Source: RYN-230 sp963782185
GTDB taxonomy: Bacteria; Actinomycetota; Actinomycetes; Streptosporangiales; Streptosporangiaceae
Assembly (NCBI GenBank): GCA_963782185.1
Contig: CAWAJB010000004.1
Span: forward strand, 1 to 64,000
DNA length: 64,000 nucleotides
Reading direction: 5' to 3'
The notes beneath the pieces were generated by a model. That model searched no databases. It was not told the origin of the DNA and worked only from the letters and a program-made list of their open reading frames with translations. The position numbers and the translations under genes are program-made. Below are positions 1 to 9,500 of the stretch, one piece after another (position 1 is the first letter of the stretch; every line of letters starts with the position of its first letter).

Positions 1-27
1 GCCGAGCCATGATTTGCGGGGGTTAAG

Positions 28-1578
28 ATGCAAGTTGAGAATGTCCCAGCGGACAATGGGCAGAATATTCCAGGGAAAACCGCGGCCGGGCAGCTGGGCC
101 GGCGCCGGTTCCTGGCTGCCGGGGGCGCGGCCGCCGCGCTGATCGGCGGCCCGTCGGCGCGGTCCCTGATCGGCGCGCCCGCGCGGCACCCCGGCCGCTC
201 AGGCCGGGCCCGCGAAACCGCTGCCAATCCGGCGGCCACCGGGTCATGGACCGCGCCGTTCAACCTGAGCCTCGTCTCGATCCACGCCATCCTGCTGCAC
301 ACCGGGAAGGTGCTGCTGTTCTCCTGGCCGAACAAGACAGTCGGCAGCGACGCCGTGCTGTGGGACCCGGTCTCCGGCACGACCACCAACATCGCCTTGA
401 CGTACCAGCGGGACATCTTCTGCAGCGGCACCAGCGTGCTGGCGGACGGACGCGTGTTCATCGCGGGCGGCCACGTCTACCAGGGGGCCATCCAGCCTAC
501 CCAGGGCGTGAGCAACACGACGATCTTCGACCCGGCATCCAATTCCTGGACCGAGGGCCCGCCGATGTCGCAGGCCCGCTGGTACCCGACCACGACCCTG
601 CTCGGCGACGGCACGGTGATCATCTGCTCGGGCACGATGCAAACCGGCACCAGCGCGACCAGCGTGAACCACTACAACCCGGTCAGCAATACCCTCACCA
701 CGCTGCCGCCGGGGGCCAGCAAGTCCATGCTGACCTACCCGCGGGTGAAGCTGACCACCAGCGGCCTGCTCGCCTGGACCAACTTCCCCACCACCTGCTA
801 CCTGAACCCGGCCACCGCGAAGTGGACCACGGGCCCGAGGCTGAACTCGGGCAGCCGCGGCGTCACCGATATGTCGGTGCTGCTGCCCGGGCTCACGACG
901 ATCATGGAGATCGGCGGGAGCACCACGTCCGGCGTCACCGGCACCGCGGAGCTGCTGAACCTCTCGGCCAGCGTTCCGGCCTGGAAGTACACCGCCTCGA
1001 TGAACTTCCCGCGGCTGTGGGCCAACGCGGTGCTGCTGGCCGACGGTACGGTGCTGGTCGTCGGCGGGGGCGCGACCAGCTACTACGGCGGCCCGGTCCT
1101 CACCGCCGAGATTTACAACCCGGCCACCGGGACCTGGACCAAGATGGCGGCGCAGTCCGCACCACGGATGTACCACTCCACCGCGTTGCTGCTGCCGGAC
1201 GGGCGGGTGCTGTCTGCCGGGCAGAGCTCAGGCAAGTACGAGAACACCGGCGAGATCTTCTCACCGCCCTACCTGTTCAAGGGCGCTCGGCCGGTCATTT
1301 CCAAAGCCCCCGGGACACTGGGCTACCGCCACGCGTTTACCGTCACCACGCCCCAGGCGGCCAGTATCTCCCGGGTGGCACTGGTCAAGGCGGGCGCGGC
1401 GACCCACTCCAGCAACTTCGACCAGCGCTACGTGGACTGCACCTTCACCACCAAGAGCGGAACCCTCAGCGTGATCTCACCCCCGGACGCCAACCACGCC
1501 CCGCCCGGCTGGTACATGCTCTTCCTGGTCAACTCCACTGGCGTGCCCTCGGTGGCCAGCTGGGTCCAGGTCAGCTAG
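28..1578 (+). CDS. Secreted copper-radical oxidase (galactose/glyoxal oxidase-like)
   Basis: The 516-aa protein opens with a twin-arginine-type signal (GRRRFLAAGG, residues 24-33, then an Ala-rich segment), so it is probably exported folded. Kelch-type blades fill residues ~85-405 and an early-set C-terminal domain (DUF1929-like) residues ~415-516. By alignment to galactose oxidase the whole active site is present: Cys132 and Tyr186 (the Cys-Tyr cofactor pair, in FCSG and ARWYPT), Tyr382 and His383 (RMYHS), and His460 (THSSN). It should therefore oxidise alcohols or aldehydes with O2, giving H2O2; the substrate cannot be told. The next gene starts 2 bp after the stop, so the two are probably co-transcribed. 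The ATG at 28 has only a weak ribosome-binding site. Confidence 0.85.
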   Translation: MQVENVPADNGQNIPGKTAAGQLGRRRFLAAGGAAAALIGGPSARSLIGAPARHPGRSGRARETAANPAATGSWTAPFNLSLVSIHAILLHTGKVLLFSWPNKTVGSDAVLWDPVSGTTTNIALTYQRDIFCSGTSVLADGRVFIAGGHVYQGAIQPTQGVSNTTIFDPASNSWTEGPPMSQARWYPTTTLLGDGTVIICSGTMQTGTSATSVNHYNPVSNTLTTLPPGASKSMLTYPRVKLTTSGLLAWTNFPTTCYLNPATAKWTTGPRLNSGSRGVTDMSVLLPGLTTIMEIGGSTTSGVTGTAELLNLSASVPAWKYTASMNFPRLWANAVLLADGTVLVVGGGATSYYGGPVLTAEIYNPATGTWTKMAAQSAPRMYHSTALLLPDGRVLSAGQSSGKYENTGEIFSPPYLFKGARPVISKAPGTLGYRHAFTVTTPQAASISRVALVKAGAATHSSNFDQRYVDCTFTTKSGTLSVISPPDANHAPPGWYMLFLVNSTGVPSVASWVQVS

Positions 1579-1579
1579 C

Positions 1580-2635
1580 ATGCCATGGCTCTGCAGGGGG
1601 CTGCTGGCCATGCTGGCTCTCGGCGCGGCGGGCTGCGCGCTGGTCTTGGCCGGCGGGCTGCTCGGCGGGCCGGCGCCGGCCCGGACGCGCCCGGCCGGCG
1701 GCGCAGCGCTGGTCCGGGTCCTGCCCGCCGGCGACCGGGTCCTTAGCGGTCCCCAGCTGTCCGAGGTCAACGGGCTGGCCAGCGGGATGGGCGGCATCTG
1801 GCTCACCGGCGGTACCGCCGCCCACAGCCACCTCCTCTACGCGGTGAACCCGGCCACCAGCCGGATCAGCGCCGAAGTCGCCCTGCCCTCCCGCCTGGTC
1901 ATCAACCCAGGCGACGTGGCGGCCGGCGTCGGCGCGGTGTGGGTGGCCGACGGGGCCAGCCTCTACCGGATCGTGCCCGGCTTGACCGGCCAGACGGTGA
2001 CCCGCCCCTTTGCCACCCTCCCGGACGGCGGCCTGATCGGCGATGTGGTCACCGCCGGCGGGTCGGTGTGGGTGGACGACACCACCGACGGCACCGTAGA
2101 CCGCTACCCAGCCACTTCCGGGCGGCCCAGCGCGTCAGTCACCATCGGCCGCACGGCCGGCGTGATGACCGCGGGCGACGGCGGCCTGTGGGTCGCCGAC
2201 CCTGACGCCCACACCGTGTCCCGGATCAGCCTGACCCGCAACCGGGTCAACACGGTGGTCACCCTCCCAGGTCCGCCCACCCACCTCGCCACCTCTGGTG
2301 ACGGCCTGTGGGTCACCGATGGGACCGGCCGCGTGACCGCCGTCGGCCCGGCCGGCCGGATCCGCACCGTGCGCATCGGCGGCCAGGCCACCGGCCTGGC
2401 CGCCGGCGGCGGCTCGGTCTGGGTGGCCAGCACCGCCACCGGGACACTCACCCGCATCGATCCTCGCCGCCACACCGTCATGGCCACCATCCGGGTCGGC
2501 GAACGCCCCTACGCCGTGGCAGCCAGCCCGCAGGTCATCTGGGTGGCCGCCCTCGGCCGGCCAGTCGTCATGCACGCCCCTGCCCCCGGCCCGGCCACCG
2601 GGACCCTCGGCTGGCTGCTCAGGCTCTGCGGCTAA
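1580..2635 (+). CDS. Membrane-anchored or lipoprotein beta-propeller (Vgb/YncE-like)
   Basis: A 351-aa protein with a hydrophobic N-terminus (residues 6-30) containing Cys19 in a poor lipobox (AAGC), so it is either a lipoprotein or a single-pass membrane protein. The rest is a repeated beta-propeller blade of the streptogramin-lyase/YVTN type, with recurring V-W-V-A/T-D motifs (GAVWVADG, GLWVADP, GLWVTDG, SVWVAST) about every 40-45 residues. No catalytic function can be assigned; the fold usually scaffolds binding or lyase activity. It follows the oxidase after 2 bp, which suggests a shared extracytoplasmic role. Confidence 0.72.
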   Translation: MPWLCRGLLAMLALGAAGCALVLAGGLLGGPAPARTRPAGGAALVRVLPAGDRVLSGPQLSEVNGLASGMGGIWLTGGTAAHSHLLYAVNPATSRISAEVALPSRLVINPGDVAAGVGAVWVADGASLYRIVPGLTGQTVTRPFATLPDGGLIGDVVTAGGSVWVDDTTDGTVDRYPATSGRPSASVTIGRTAGVMTAGDGGLWVADPDAHTVSRISLTRNRVNTVVTLPGPPTHLATSGDGLWVTDGTGRVTAVGPAGRIRTVRIGGQATGLAAGGGSVWVASTATGTLTRIDPRRHTVMATIRVGERPYAVAASPQVIWVAALGRPVVMHAPAPGPATGTLGWLLRLCG

Positions 2636-3001
2636 CGATCTTTAACGGCGGAGGTACGTCCGCAGCCGCCGCGACCTCGTGGGAACCATCTTCTTCGCCC
2701 ACTACGAACCCCGCTTCCGCGACAACGAACACCGGGTCCGTACCTGTGCACCGATGCGCGGCGGTCCCTGCATCCGATGATGGATCGCGGACAGCAACCG
2801 CGCTCCGTCACATTGACGGCGACATACATTGTTCTCAAAACGATCGTTCCAGGCACCTGCGTAACGTCCTCGGGACGGCCGGAACCCGACGTTTCCCTCT
2901 CCGGGCCGCCGGGCCACCGGTAAAAAACCGATTCCCGCGGCTGCGCCAGCATCGCTCTTCGCGGCGTCCATGTTTCACTTATCGTCGGGGAGAGTTCTGG
3001 T
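2636..3001. other. 366-bp gene-free stretch
   Basis: Between the propeller gene and the transporter remnant. Short open frames exist on both strands but none has a recognisable domain or convincing ribosome-binding site. The last 20 bp carry a GGGGAG ribosome-binding site for the GTG start at 3002. Confidence 0.5.
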
Positions 3002-3655
3002 GTGCTAGCCATCCTGTGGGCGCTGGCCTCGGCGATCGGGTACGGCGCTTCGGACTACGCCGCTGGGCTCGCCACCCGGACGGCCAGCGTCATCCGGGTG
3101 ACCATCCTGGCCGAGGCGGCCAGCGTGCTGGCGCTGCTGCTGGTGGCACCGTGGGTCAGCACGCAGACGCCGTCGGCGGCGTCGGTGGCCTGGGCCGCGG
3201 TCGCCGGGCTGGGCGGCATCATCGGCGCGATGACGCTTTACCTCGGCTTCCGGCACGCCGCATTCAGCGTGGCCGGGCCGCTCAGCGCGCTCGCGTCGGC
3301 GGGGTTCTCGGTGCTGGCCGGGCTGCTGTTCGGTGAGCACCCCAGCGGGCTGGCGCTGGCCGGGATCGCGCTGGCCCTGCCCGCCATCGTGGCCGTGTCA
3401 GCCAGCCGGGCCGGCGAGCCCGCGGGCACGGACTCGGGCTCCCGGGCCACGGGGACGGTGTACGGCCTGGCCGCCGGGGCCTGCTTCGCCGTGCTGTTCA
3501 TCGGGCTCAACCGTTCCGGCTCGGAGCATGATTTGTGGCCGCTGGTCGTCGGTGACCGGGCTGATCGCGGTGAGCCTGATCGCAGCGGTGAGCCGCGACC
3601 TGAAGCTGCCGCCGCCGCGTCGGTAGCGCTGATCGCGGTCGGCGGGTCCGGCTGA
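3002..3655 (+). pseudogene. EamA-family (DMT) transporter, frameshifted and 3'-truncated
   Basis: From a GTG start with a good GGGGAG site, about 180 residues match an EamA-type drug/metabolite transporter: hydrophobic helices, a YGASDYAAGLA opening typical of actinobacterial members, and a second-half start near GTVYGLAAG. After residue ~180 (about 3545) the expected helix (LIAVSLIAAVSR) continues in the +1 frame and stops at 3626, while the original frame runs on to 3655 in non-homologous sequence. The last ~80-100 residues of the usual ~290 are missing. A functional exporter is unlikely. Confidence 0.75.
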
Positions 3656-3747
3656 GCGGTCAGCCACCGCCGACCCACTCGACCCACTGGCCGGACGGGC
3701 GCTCTCGCGCCCCCGCACACCATCCCGGCCCGCTTGCCCGGCGCTTG

Positions 3748-3760
3748 TATACCCGGTATA
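3748..3760. promoter_or_regulatory. 13-bp perfect palindrome, candidate PadR operator
   Basis: TATACC and its reverse complement GGTATA flank a single C. The site lies about 30 bp before the ATG of the PadR gene. A second, imperfect AT-ended palindrome (core TTCCCCGG) follows directly. PadR regulators usually bind such sites in their own promoters; autoregulation is inferred. Confidence 0.5.
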
Positions 3761-3790
3761 TTCCCCGGCATATCGCCAGGGTGTGGTGCC

Positions 3791-4501
3791 ATGAACGTTT
3801 ATTTTGCGCTGCTCGCGCTGCTGGCTGACGGACCGAGGTCAGGCCTGTGGCTCAGCGAGGAGCTCGCGGCCGGTCCCAGCGGCATGCTTCCGCTGAATAC
3901 CCGCCTGGTGTACCCGGCCCTGGCCGGGCTCGAGCGGGCCGGGCTGGTGCAATCCGGCGGTGCCGGGGCAGATGATCCGCAGCAAGAGTTCCGGCTCACC
4001 GCCGGCGGGCAGCGGGAGCTCACCGGATGGCTGCGCACGACGCCGGCGCCAGGGGGCCTGCCCGGCGATGAGCTGGTCCTGAAGATCCTGCTGGCCGGGC
4101 AGGTGCCCGGCACCGATGTGCGCGAGGTGATCCAGGCGCACCGCAGGCACTTCGTCGAGCTGATGCAGCGGTGGACCCGGACCAGGGAAGACGGAGGCGG
4201 GCAGAATCTCGGCCGTGTGCTGGCCGGCTACGCCGAGCTGTTCCGGCTGGGCTCGGTGATCCGGTGGCTGGACGCCGCCGAGAGGCTGCTCGCCGCGGGC
4301 CCCGTCGGCCGCACCGCCAATGGGCCGCCAGCTGACCGGATCTGGGCCTCGGACGCTGACCGGGAACGGACCGTGGCCAGTCTCGGCGACCACTTCGCCG
4401 CGGGCCGGCTCACGCGCGCGGAGCTGGATGAACGACTCACCACCGCGCTGAGCGCACGGACGGCCGGCGACCTGCAGCGCCTGGTGGCCGACCTGCCATA
4501 A
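3791..4501 (+). CDS. PadR-family regulator with C-terminal DUF1707 domain
   Basis: A 236-aa protein. Residues ~1-80 form a PadR winged helix (MNVYFALLALLADGPRSG opening and a wing near EFRLTAGGQRELTGWL); residues ~85-170 are the helical dimerisation part. The last ~50 residues match DUF1707, the actinobacterial SHOCT-like module (pattern SDADRERTVxxLxxHFAxGRLTxxELDERL). The ATG at 3791 is preferred over upstream starts because the PadR domain begins exactly there and an AGGG site lies 12 bp upstream. The palindrome at 3748-3760 suggests self-repression. Its likely former target, the EamA transporter just upstream, is broken. Confidence 0.78.
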   Translation: MNVYFALLALLADGPRSGLWLSEELAAGPSGMLPLNTRLVYPALAGLERAGLVQSGGAGADDPQQEFRLTAGGQRELTGWLRTTPAPGGLPGDELVLKILLAGQVPGTDVREVIQAHRRHFVELMQRWTRTREDGGGQNLGRVLAGYAELFRLGSVIRWLDAAERLLAAGPVGRTANGPPADRIWASDADRERTVASLGDHFAAGRLTRAELDERLTTALSARTAGDLQRLVADLP

Positions 4502-4590
4502 CGCCGCGATGTGGCAGGTGCCCATCAGCCCGCCGGCGTCACCGTGGGAACCATACATCTCGGCTGCACGCCCGCGGGCCAGCGCTGGCG

Positions 4591-5181
4591 TCAGGTCCCG
4601 CCGCTCGGCGGTTCCGCGAGGATCGCCAGTCCGCGTCCAGCGGCCCGGGCGATGGCGCGTTCCCGGTGCCGCGGGACCGCGAGGAATACGAGGAGACCAC
4701 CGCCCGTGGCCTTTTGCTCGTCGACGACAAGGACCCGCCTCATCACGACCGCCCGGCCATGCTGCTCCCGTGGGGCGATGAGCAAGTCGACGAGCGCGCC
4801 TCTATGAATCCTCGCTGAACTCCCACTGTCTACCGGCAGCGGGACCACTACCTGGCAGGGCGCCGCGGCCGGCGGTCCGACCACCTGCTGGACTACTACC
4901 TGCCCGGCGCCGAGCGGCCGCAGCACGTAATGGCCCTGAACGCTGGCGAGCGACCGGATCGCCCCGGGTGGAATCGCGGAGCGGGGTACCTCGCGGAGTT
5001 TCATATCGCTCGCAGCGACGGTGTGGAAGGTTGCCTGCGGGCGGGTGGTCACAACGACGCGCTCAGATCCGGCCGGGTGAATGCCCAGCCATATAGCGCC
5101 CGCGGAACCGGCGACGAGGAACGCGACCACCGTCCACATGGTCAGGGACATTCTCGGGAGGTTCGGCACGTTGTCAGCCAT
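4591..5181 (-). CDS. Membrane-anchored SAF-domain protein
   Basis: A 196-aa protein with one N-terminal membrane helix (residues ~12-34, TMWTVVAFLVAGSAGAIWLG) followed by a SAF domain (residues ~45-110), as in CpaB/FlgA-type proteins, and a second beta-rich half. It overlaps the upstream gene by 8 bp, so it is the last gene of the four-gene minus-strand CHAT operon. SAF domains bind glycan or assist pilus assembly in other proteins; here it may be an extracytoplasmic anchor for the CHAT system, which is inference from position only. Confidence 0.65.
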   Translation of the reverse strand: MADNVPNLPRMSLTMWTVVAFLVAGSAGAIWLGIHPAGSERVVVTTRPQATFHTVAASDMKLREVPRSAIPPGAIRSLASVQGHYVLRPLGAGQVVVQQVVGPPAAAPCQVVVPLPVDSGSSARIHRGALVDLLIAPREQHGRAVVMRRVLVVDEQKATGGGLLVFLAVPRHRERAIARAAGRGLAILAEPPSGGT

Positions 5182-6079
5182 CCGCCGGCGCGGGGTCAGG
5201 TAGTGGCGGGTACGGCTGGGGCAGTGGTTCGTTGCGGAGCACCAGGTCGCTGACCTCGGTCCACCGCTGCCGCTCGGCGGAGGCACCCGCCGGCGCGGGC
5301 AGCCGCATATTGGTGAGCACGTCCAGCCGGTACAGGTCGAAGGCCGACCGGAGCACCTCCGCGTAGAGCAGCGCGGCGCCAAGGCTGGAGCGGTAGGCCA
5401 GGATGGCGACGGCCATGGCCCCCCAGAAACACAAGAGGAACAGCCAGACCGAAGCTGCCATCACGAGCAAGTAGATCCCCGACAGCACGCCGAAGGCCGT
5501 CGCAAGAGCGGACAATACCAGCAGGAACTCCAGCGATTCACGTGCCTGCGCAATACTCGTGATCACATTGTCCGGCAGGAGCGGATAGAGCCTGGGCCAC
5601 ACCAGGACGGCATCCGCTCGGTAGCGGTCATAGGGATAGCTCTCTGAGGCGCGCAGAATGTTGCCGAGCCGGGTGGCCATAACCCGCTTGCGGGACAAGG
5701 GGTACCGCTTGTATATCTCGCCCACCTTTCCCTGCGTGCTGAGTTCGTCCAGCCGCCGGCTGTGCCGCCTCTCGCCGTAGCGCCTCAGGCCGCGCAACGG
5801 GCCGCTCCAGTAGCCCTCGAATGCCTGGGTGATCGAGCGAGTCTGGCTTTGGACGACGGCGGCCACCACCCATACGGTGGCGATGAAGCCGGCGAAGGCA
5901 AGGAGCTGAGTCAGCCCTGGCCACGATTGCCAGGTGGCGATAACGGTACCGAGCCGGCCCATCCCCGCGAGCGCGACCACACCGCAAAGCACGATGAAGG
6001 CCAGGCTGAGCGCGAAGGAATTGCGCAGAAAGCGGCGGTCAAGGACACCTGTCACTGTCGATACGGCGGTGGCGAACAC
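5174..6079 (-). CDS. Polytopic membrane protein of the CHAT operon
   Basis: A 301-aa protein with no family I recognise. Two hydrophobic helices lie at ~20-75, a charged cytoplasmic stretch of ~100 residues follows (rich in Arg/Tyr, including RYPLSRKRV), and two or three helices lie at ~185-240, with a Pro-rich tail. It sits 4 bp after the CxxC small protein and overlaps the SAF-domain gene, so it is co-translated with them. It may be the membrane partner or target of the protease. Confidence 0.65.
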   Translation of the reverse strand: MFATAVSTVTGVLDRRFLRNSFALSLAFIVLCGVVALAGMGRLGTVIATWQSWPGLTQLLAFAGFIATVWVVAAVVQSQTRSITQAFEGYWSGPLRGLRRYGERRHSRRLDELSTQGKVGEIYKRYPLSRKRVMATRLGNILRASESYPYDRYRADAVLVWPRLYPLLPDNVITSIAQARESLEFLLVLSALATAFGVLSGIYLLVMAASVWLFLLCFWGAMAVAILAYRSSLGAALLYAEVLRSAFDLYRLDVLTNMRLPAPAGASAERQRWTEVSDLVLRNEPLPQPYPPLPDPAPADG

Positions 6080-6083
6080 TGGC

Positions 6084-6578
6084 TCAGGGCAGCTTCAGGG
6101 GGTGTGGCGAACGATTCGGATTCTGGCAGTCCGGTAGATCGTCCTCCGGCGGACGGAACGGCAGCTTGTTCACATACTGGCAAGTTTGGCAGATAATGCT
6201 GAGCAGCTTCGCGCCCTGGACCACCTCACCGGGGGCCGTTTGGTCGGACGCGTAGACCTCACCGGCGAGCGTTTGGTCGAGCGCCCAAAAATCTGGCGCC
6301 CCGCGGTCGGTGTCAATTACGGGGTTGAGCTCATAGAAGCGTTCGCGGGTCCGCTCATGACTGCTGAGAATCTCGATGATCTGATCGAGATACACCGGCC
6401 GTTCCGCTGCAGGGGCCGCTTGCGCCCTCGCGATCTGTTCGTCTAATGCGACGCCGAGTGCGTCCGCGTCATCTGGTACCAGGGCCACAAGCTCGGCGCG
6501 GATCGTAATGGCAGCGTTCAAAACCTGCATGTCCGCATCATCAGCCATGTGCGGTTCCCCCATCCTGGTTCCGGTCAA
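6084..6578 (-). CDS. Small CHAT-associated protein with a CxxC motif
   Basis: A 164-aa soluble protein. The first ~100 residues are helical with acidic patches and a central IIEILSSHERTRERFYEL segment; the C-terminal third holds CQTC (near residue 132), which could bind zinc or be redox-active. The TTG start at 6578 overlaps the stop of the CHAT gene; ATGs at 6563 or 6548 are alternatives. Genes of this size next to CHAT-TPR proteins are recurrent in actinobacteria, and I infer a regulator or substrate. No biochemical function can be stated. Confidence 0.6.
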   Translation of the reverse strand: MTGTRMGEPHMADDADMQVLNAAITIRAELVALVPDDADALGVALDEQIARAQAAPAAERPVYLDQIIEILSSHERTRERFYELNPVIDTDRGAPDFWALDQTLAGEVYASDQTAPGEVVQGAKLLSIICQTCQYVNKLPFRPPEDDLPDCQNPNRSPHPLKLP

Positions 6579-9500
6579 GGTCCTGTGTCATCGGCACTGA
6601 CCGGGGCGATCGTGCCACCAACGTAGGTGTAGGCCCCCCAGTCCGCAATGTCGGCGAAGCTCCGGCCGGCGGGGTCGCGGCTGACGACCGCGCGCCAGAG
6701 TGGCCGCCGGGCGGTGACGGGCAGCGAGGAGGAGCCTTCCCGGGGGTGCACGAACTCGGCCTTCTCACCGTCGGTGCTGTCCCGCAGCCACCGCTGAGCT
6801 GCGGCCAGAGATGTCGCCCAGTCCCACTTGTCCCGCTTCCAATGCTGGTAGAAGCGGGCCGTCAAGAAGGCCGTCGGCAAGCCCACGACGGCCCACTGGG
6901 TGGCCACGACCCCGGTGAATCCGGCCTGAAGAAGCGCGCCGGGAAGGCTGATTACCTCGTCCGGCAGGGTCGTGCCGGCCAGTGCGGTCTCGCAGGCGGT
7001 GAGCACGGCCAGGCGGTGCCCGGCCCGGCCGTCGAGGCGGAGGTCGAGCAGCTGCTGCAAAGTCAGTGACTGGCCACCCGCCAGCACGAGGGCGCTTCGC
7101 CGCGGCTCGCTGAGGTCGGCCCGGCCATGACAGGCCAGGTGGTGTACCGAGGCGGCCGCCAGGCCATGCCGGACTCGCTCGGCAGTGGCTTGCTCGTGTC
7201 GCAGGACCGTCGCCTCCGGGTACCAGGCCGCGGCCGCTGCCACCTCGGGCCCGGCGAACGTGATCGGGCGAAGCGGCTCTGGCAGTGGCGCCGGGTCCTC
7301 CACGGCGAGCAGGGTGTTGGTACCCTCGCCCGGCGTGCTTGCGACGCTGCGGGCGTTCGGCGCGTAGCTGATGACGGCACGGTCGCATGCGTACTTCCGG
7401 CCGGTCGGGGCGCGGGCGTCAGGCCGCCAGGCGGCATGGAGGGGCAGGAGGCCAAGCGTTCCGGCCGGAATCAGCAGCACCTGGCTGGATCGGCCCAGCA
7501 GCGGCAGTGTCCGCGCCATCGCCGCATCCCAAAGCCAGCGGGTCGTCGCCACGAGCTGGGCCCGCCACTTCCCGGGATCGGCGTCGCGACCCTGGTAGGC
7601 CTCCTGAAACTTGCCCAACTCCGCATCCAGCAGCGACCGCCGCAAAGACGGCAGGAACGCGGTGTGCACCGATCGGTCGGGACGGACGGCCACGGCCAGG
7701 CCACCGTGGGCACACGAGGCCAGGTAGACCACGGGGAGCCGGTCGGCTACCGCGGTGATGTCGCTCAGGATCGGCTCGTCGAGGAAGCGCTCGAAGCCGT
7801 CGATCTTGCGAATCGCGAGAACGGCTTCGTCGAAATCCTTGCGGGCCTTCTTGGTCGTTCGCCCCGTTGCTTCCCAGCTGCTCCGGTCCACGTCGCGGGG
7901 CGCTTCGCTGGGGGCGCTGTTCGTGGCCTGACCGGACTCGGCCGCAGACTGGATCTGGGTCGCCAGCCCCGCCGCTTCGCGCAGCCGCTCCGACGACCAC
8001 GACAGCGAAATCTCCGTAGCGGCAGGCGGCGAAGTATCGGCGAACCGGGATTCCCGGCGCCATTGCGCGGCCGAGTCACGCAGCCGGTCCGCGAGTTCAG
8101 CATGACCAGCCTGAGCCAGTTCGTCCAGGTCGGCGTGGACCAGGGCCAGGGACTCCGAGCCGGCCCGGAACCGGGCCGCCTCCAGCAGGAGGGCGCTGTC
8201 AGCCGCCCGGCCAGCGCGGGCCGACGCGTACGCCGCCTCCGCGGCCAGTCCTGCCCCCCGGCGCAGCCATACCGCGGAACCTACCCCGATGTTGGCGAGA
8301 TAGATCTCGTTTGATGCCTTCACGGCGACGTCGAACGCCTCGGCGGCCTCCGCCCATGACCGCCGCTGTGCAGCCCATGCCCCCCACTGGGCGGCACTGC
8401 CCATCGCCTGGTCGATCGTTATCTCCAGTTGCCTAGGGAGGCCAGCCCGGTACGCGGCCACGGCGCGTACCCGGTCATTGCGGTTCCGACTGCGCTGATA
8501 CCTCCGCCGCAGTGCGTCCGCCAGATCGACCTCCCTGCCAGCTGCCTCGAAGTCGGCCCGGTCGGAGGCGACCGAACGTTCCAGCAGATTAACGGCCCTG
8601 TCCAGGTCACCCGGTTGTTCTCGCCCGCTGCCCGCACGCCGGAGCAGGGCGGCTGCGAGGCTCTGGCAGACAAAGGCTTCATGCTCAGAGCCGCCGATCT
8701 GCTCCAGCGCCTGCTCCAGCAGCCGCACCGGCAGCTCACGGTCGCCCTCAAAAATCGGGGTGAGACGGAACACCCGCTCAGTCGCGGCGGAGAGGCCGAG
8801 CAGCGCGTCCACCCGCCCCGGCGTGCCGAGCGGCATGAGCTGGACCGCACGCTCGAAGTACTCGCGGGCCCGGCCAAGCTCGTCGCCCTGGCCAATTCCC
8901 CACAGGTCGTAACGCTTCAGCAGGCCCTCGCCCAGGAGTACCAGCCATCGGGCCCGGACGGCGTCGCCCGCCGGCTGCTCATCCGGCGCGGACGCCTCCA
9001 GGATGGCGATCGCATCGTTGAGGTCAGCTTGATCGCTGGCGCGGTCGAACCGCCGCAACAGAAAGAATGCGTGATCCGCAGCCCGCGTGGTCCGCTCCCG
9101 GCTGCCTGGGTCGCCGCCGCCGACAGCCTCGCCCGAAAGCTGAACCAGCCGGTCCAAATCCGCGGCCCGCCCCAGCGCCTGGTAGCGTTCCTGCACGGCA
9201 ACGGCCACCATCTCGCTCAGGCGCTGCCGGTGGGCTGCCGGAATGTGCTGCCCGGCGAAGGCGTGCAAGGCCTCATCCACCGCGGCCACGGCGGCGTCGA
9301 GATCCGCCGCGCGACGGCTGAAGCCGAAGCGGTCCAGCAGGGTTCCAACGAGACCACCTAGCCAGTCGTCGTAGTCCGGCTCGGCCAACGGCGTCGCGTC
9401 GAGCAGCCCGCGCCAGAAGGCGATTCCGGCGTCGACGTCGGGCAGCCCGCCACTCCATTCATAGCGTTCCCGCAAGATGCTGCCGAGGTCGATGATCAAG